Assembly (NCBI GenBank): GCA_963750935.1 | Contig: CAVVSR010000014.1 | Location: 558,001 to 622,000, forward strand | Length of the DNA: 64,000 nt | Source: JACCXG01 sp963750935 | GTDB taxonomy: Bacteria > Acidobacteriota > Vicinamibacteria > Vicinamibacterales > 2-12-FULL-66-21 | Direction: 5' to 3' | Shown here: positions 63,390 through 64,000 of the stretch, piece by piece | How the letters are laid out: each line of letters opens with the position of its first letter | Numbering within the stretch: position 1 is the first letter of the stretch | The notes under the pieces: model-generated | What the model was told of the DNA's origin: nothing | The model's input: only the letters and a program-made list of their open reading frames with translations | Database searches by the model: none | Program-made: the position numbers and the translations under genes

Positions 63390-64000
63390 TGCGCGCCTCC
63401 TCCGGCATTTCCTCGGTTGTCACCTGCAGGAAGATCTCTTCCAGGCTCATGCGCATCGGACGGAGCTCGAGGAGGCCCCATCCACGCGTGACGACGGCCC
63501 GGGCGATGTCGCGCCGGATATCGCTCCCGCGCGCGCTTTCGATCTCGAACGCATCCGTGACGGCCCGCTGGTCGGCGGCGGCCACCCGCGTCACGCCGGG
63601 AATCTGCTGCAGCAGCGCCGCCGCGTCCTCGCCGCCGGCGTCGATGTGGACGTACATCGTCTCCGCCCCCTTGAGCCGCCCCGTCAGCCCCTCAGGCGTG
63701 TCGACCGCCACCACGTGCCCCTTGTTGATAATGACGACGCGCTGGCAGGTCTGGGCGACCTCGGGAAGGATGTGTGTGCTGAGCACGATCGTGTGGTCCC
63801 CGGCGAGGCTGCGAATGAGGTCGCGGGTTTCCATGATCTGCTTCGGGTCGAGTCCGGCCGTGGGCTCGTCGAGGATCAGCACTTCCGGGTTGTGAATGAT
63901 GGCCTGGGCGAGCCCGACGCGTTGGCGGTAGCCCTTCGACAACTTGCTGCAGTGTTTCGCCGCGACGTCGTCGATGCGCGTGCGCTGCATGGTCGTCGTC
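63373..64000 (-). CDS. ABC transporter ATP-binding protein (GldA-like), 5' part cut by window edge
   Basis: The C-terminal part of an ABC ATPase: the signature LSKGYRQRVGLAQAIIHNPE, Walker B VLILDEPTAGLDP, the D-loop and the switch His in VLSTHILPEVAQ are present. The Walker A motif lies beyond 64000. The C-terminal 90 residues are the usual domain of this exporter group. It drives the GldF-like permease and is the first visible gene of the leftward operon. Confidence 0.92.
   Translation of the reverse strand, partial: TTTMQRTRIDDVAAKHCSKLSKGYRQRVGLAQAIIHNPEVLILDEPTAGLDPKQIMETRDLIRSLAGDHTIVLSTHILPEVAQTCQRVVIINKGHVVAVDTPEGLTGRLKGAETMYVHIDAGGEDAAALLQQIPGVTRVAAADQRAVTDAFEIESARGSDIRRDIARAVVTRGWGLLELRPMRMSLEEIFLQVTTEEMPEEARSEQRA

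Overview
The window is strongly GC-rich chromosomal DNA, packed with genes, from a free-living, probably Gram-negative bacterium. The gene content fits Acidobacteriota, perhaps the Vicinamibacteria. Pointers are paired histidine kinase/response regulator/PD40 beta-propeller modules, a DUF4112 protein, a GlgE-TreS trehalose/alpha-glucan operon, a gliding-type (Gld-like) ABC transporter with a DUF4340 protein, and a microcompartment locus. The taxonomic assignment is inference only. No rRNA, insertion sequence, phage or CRISPR array was seen.

Layout. 1-2.5 kb: the start of a secreted protein, a broken reading frame and two methyltransferases. 2.6-7.2 kb: yebC-ruvC-ruvA-ruvB-fabH and a conserved unknown. 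7.4-18.3 kb: two copies of a histidine kinase-response regulator-PD40 module flanking a dihaem cytochrome c peroxidase. 18.5-20.2 kb: a PIN toxin/antitoxin pair and a stand-alone LigD-type polymerase. 20.2-33 kb (minus strand): glgX-glgE-treS/maltokinase-treZ-treY, a complete route between trehalose, maltose-1-phosphate and alpha-glucan. 33-37 kb: DUF4112, AI-2E/PerM family, queA and an unknown. 37.2-47.1 kb: tRNA(CAU)-tilS-ftsH-folP-(SEC-C protein)-cdaA-ybbR-glmM-pdxJ. 47.1-52.8 kb: hydrolase, TPR and small membrane proteins, then a compact bacterial microcompartment (BMC) locus (class II aldolase, one hexameric and three pentameric shell proteins, a tiny Cys-rich protein, a hydroxyacid dehydrogenase) and nth. 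52.9-57.3 kb: cyclophilin, DUF72, a probable selenocysteine-containing ArsC/Spx-like protein, queE, queC, an AlaX-like editing protein. 57.3-64 kb (minus strand): HEAT protein, dacB, DUF4340, GldG-, GldF- and GldA-like ABC transporter, running off the window.

Two systems stand out. First, an ArsC-family gene at 54357-54689 carries an in-frame TGA exactly where the first Cys of the CxxC motif belongs. A bacterial-SECIS-like hairpin follows at the correct distance, so the gene probably encodes a selenoprotein that ordinary gene calling would miss. Second, the BMC locus lacks the usual aldehyde dehydrogenase and trimeric shell proteins. It has candidate encapsulation helices on the aldolase (C-terminal) and on a roughly 70-residue Cys/His-rich protein (N-terminal).

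Two cautions. About fifteen otherwise convincing genes, including essential ones such as ruvB, fabH and tilS, are interrupted by a single-base change, nearly always one extra base. Residual consensus errors are the simplest explanation, and such genes are annotated as one CDS spanning the break. Many intergenic gaps, and two coding regions (queA, perM-like), carry short-word tandem or inverted repeats that look like a genome-wide habit of this organism.
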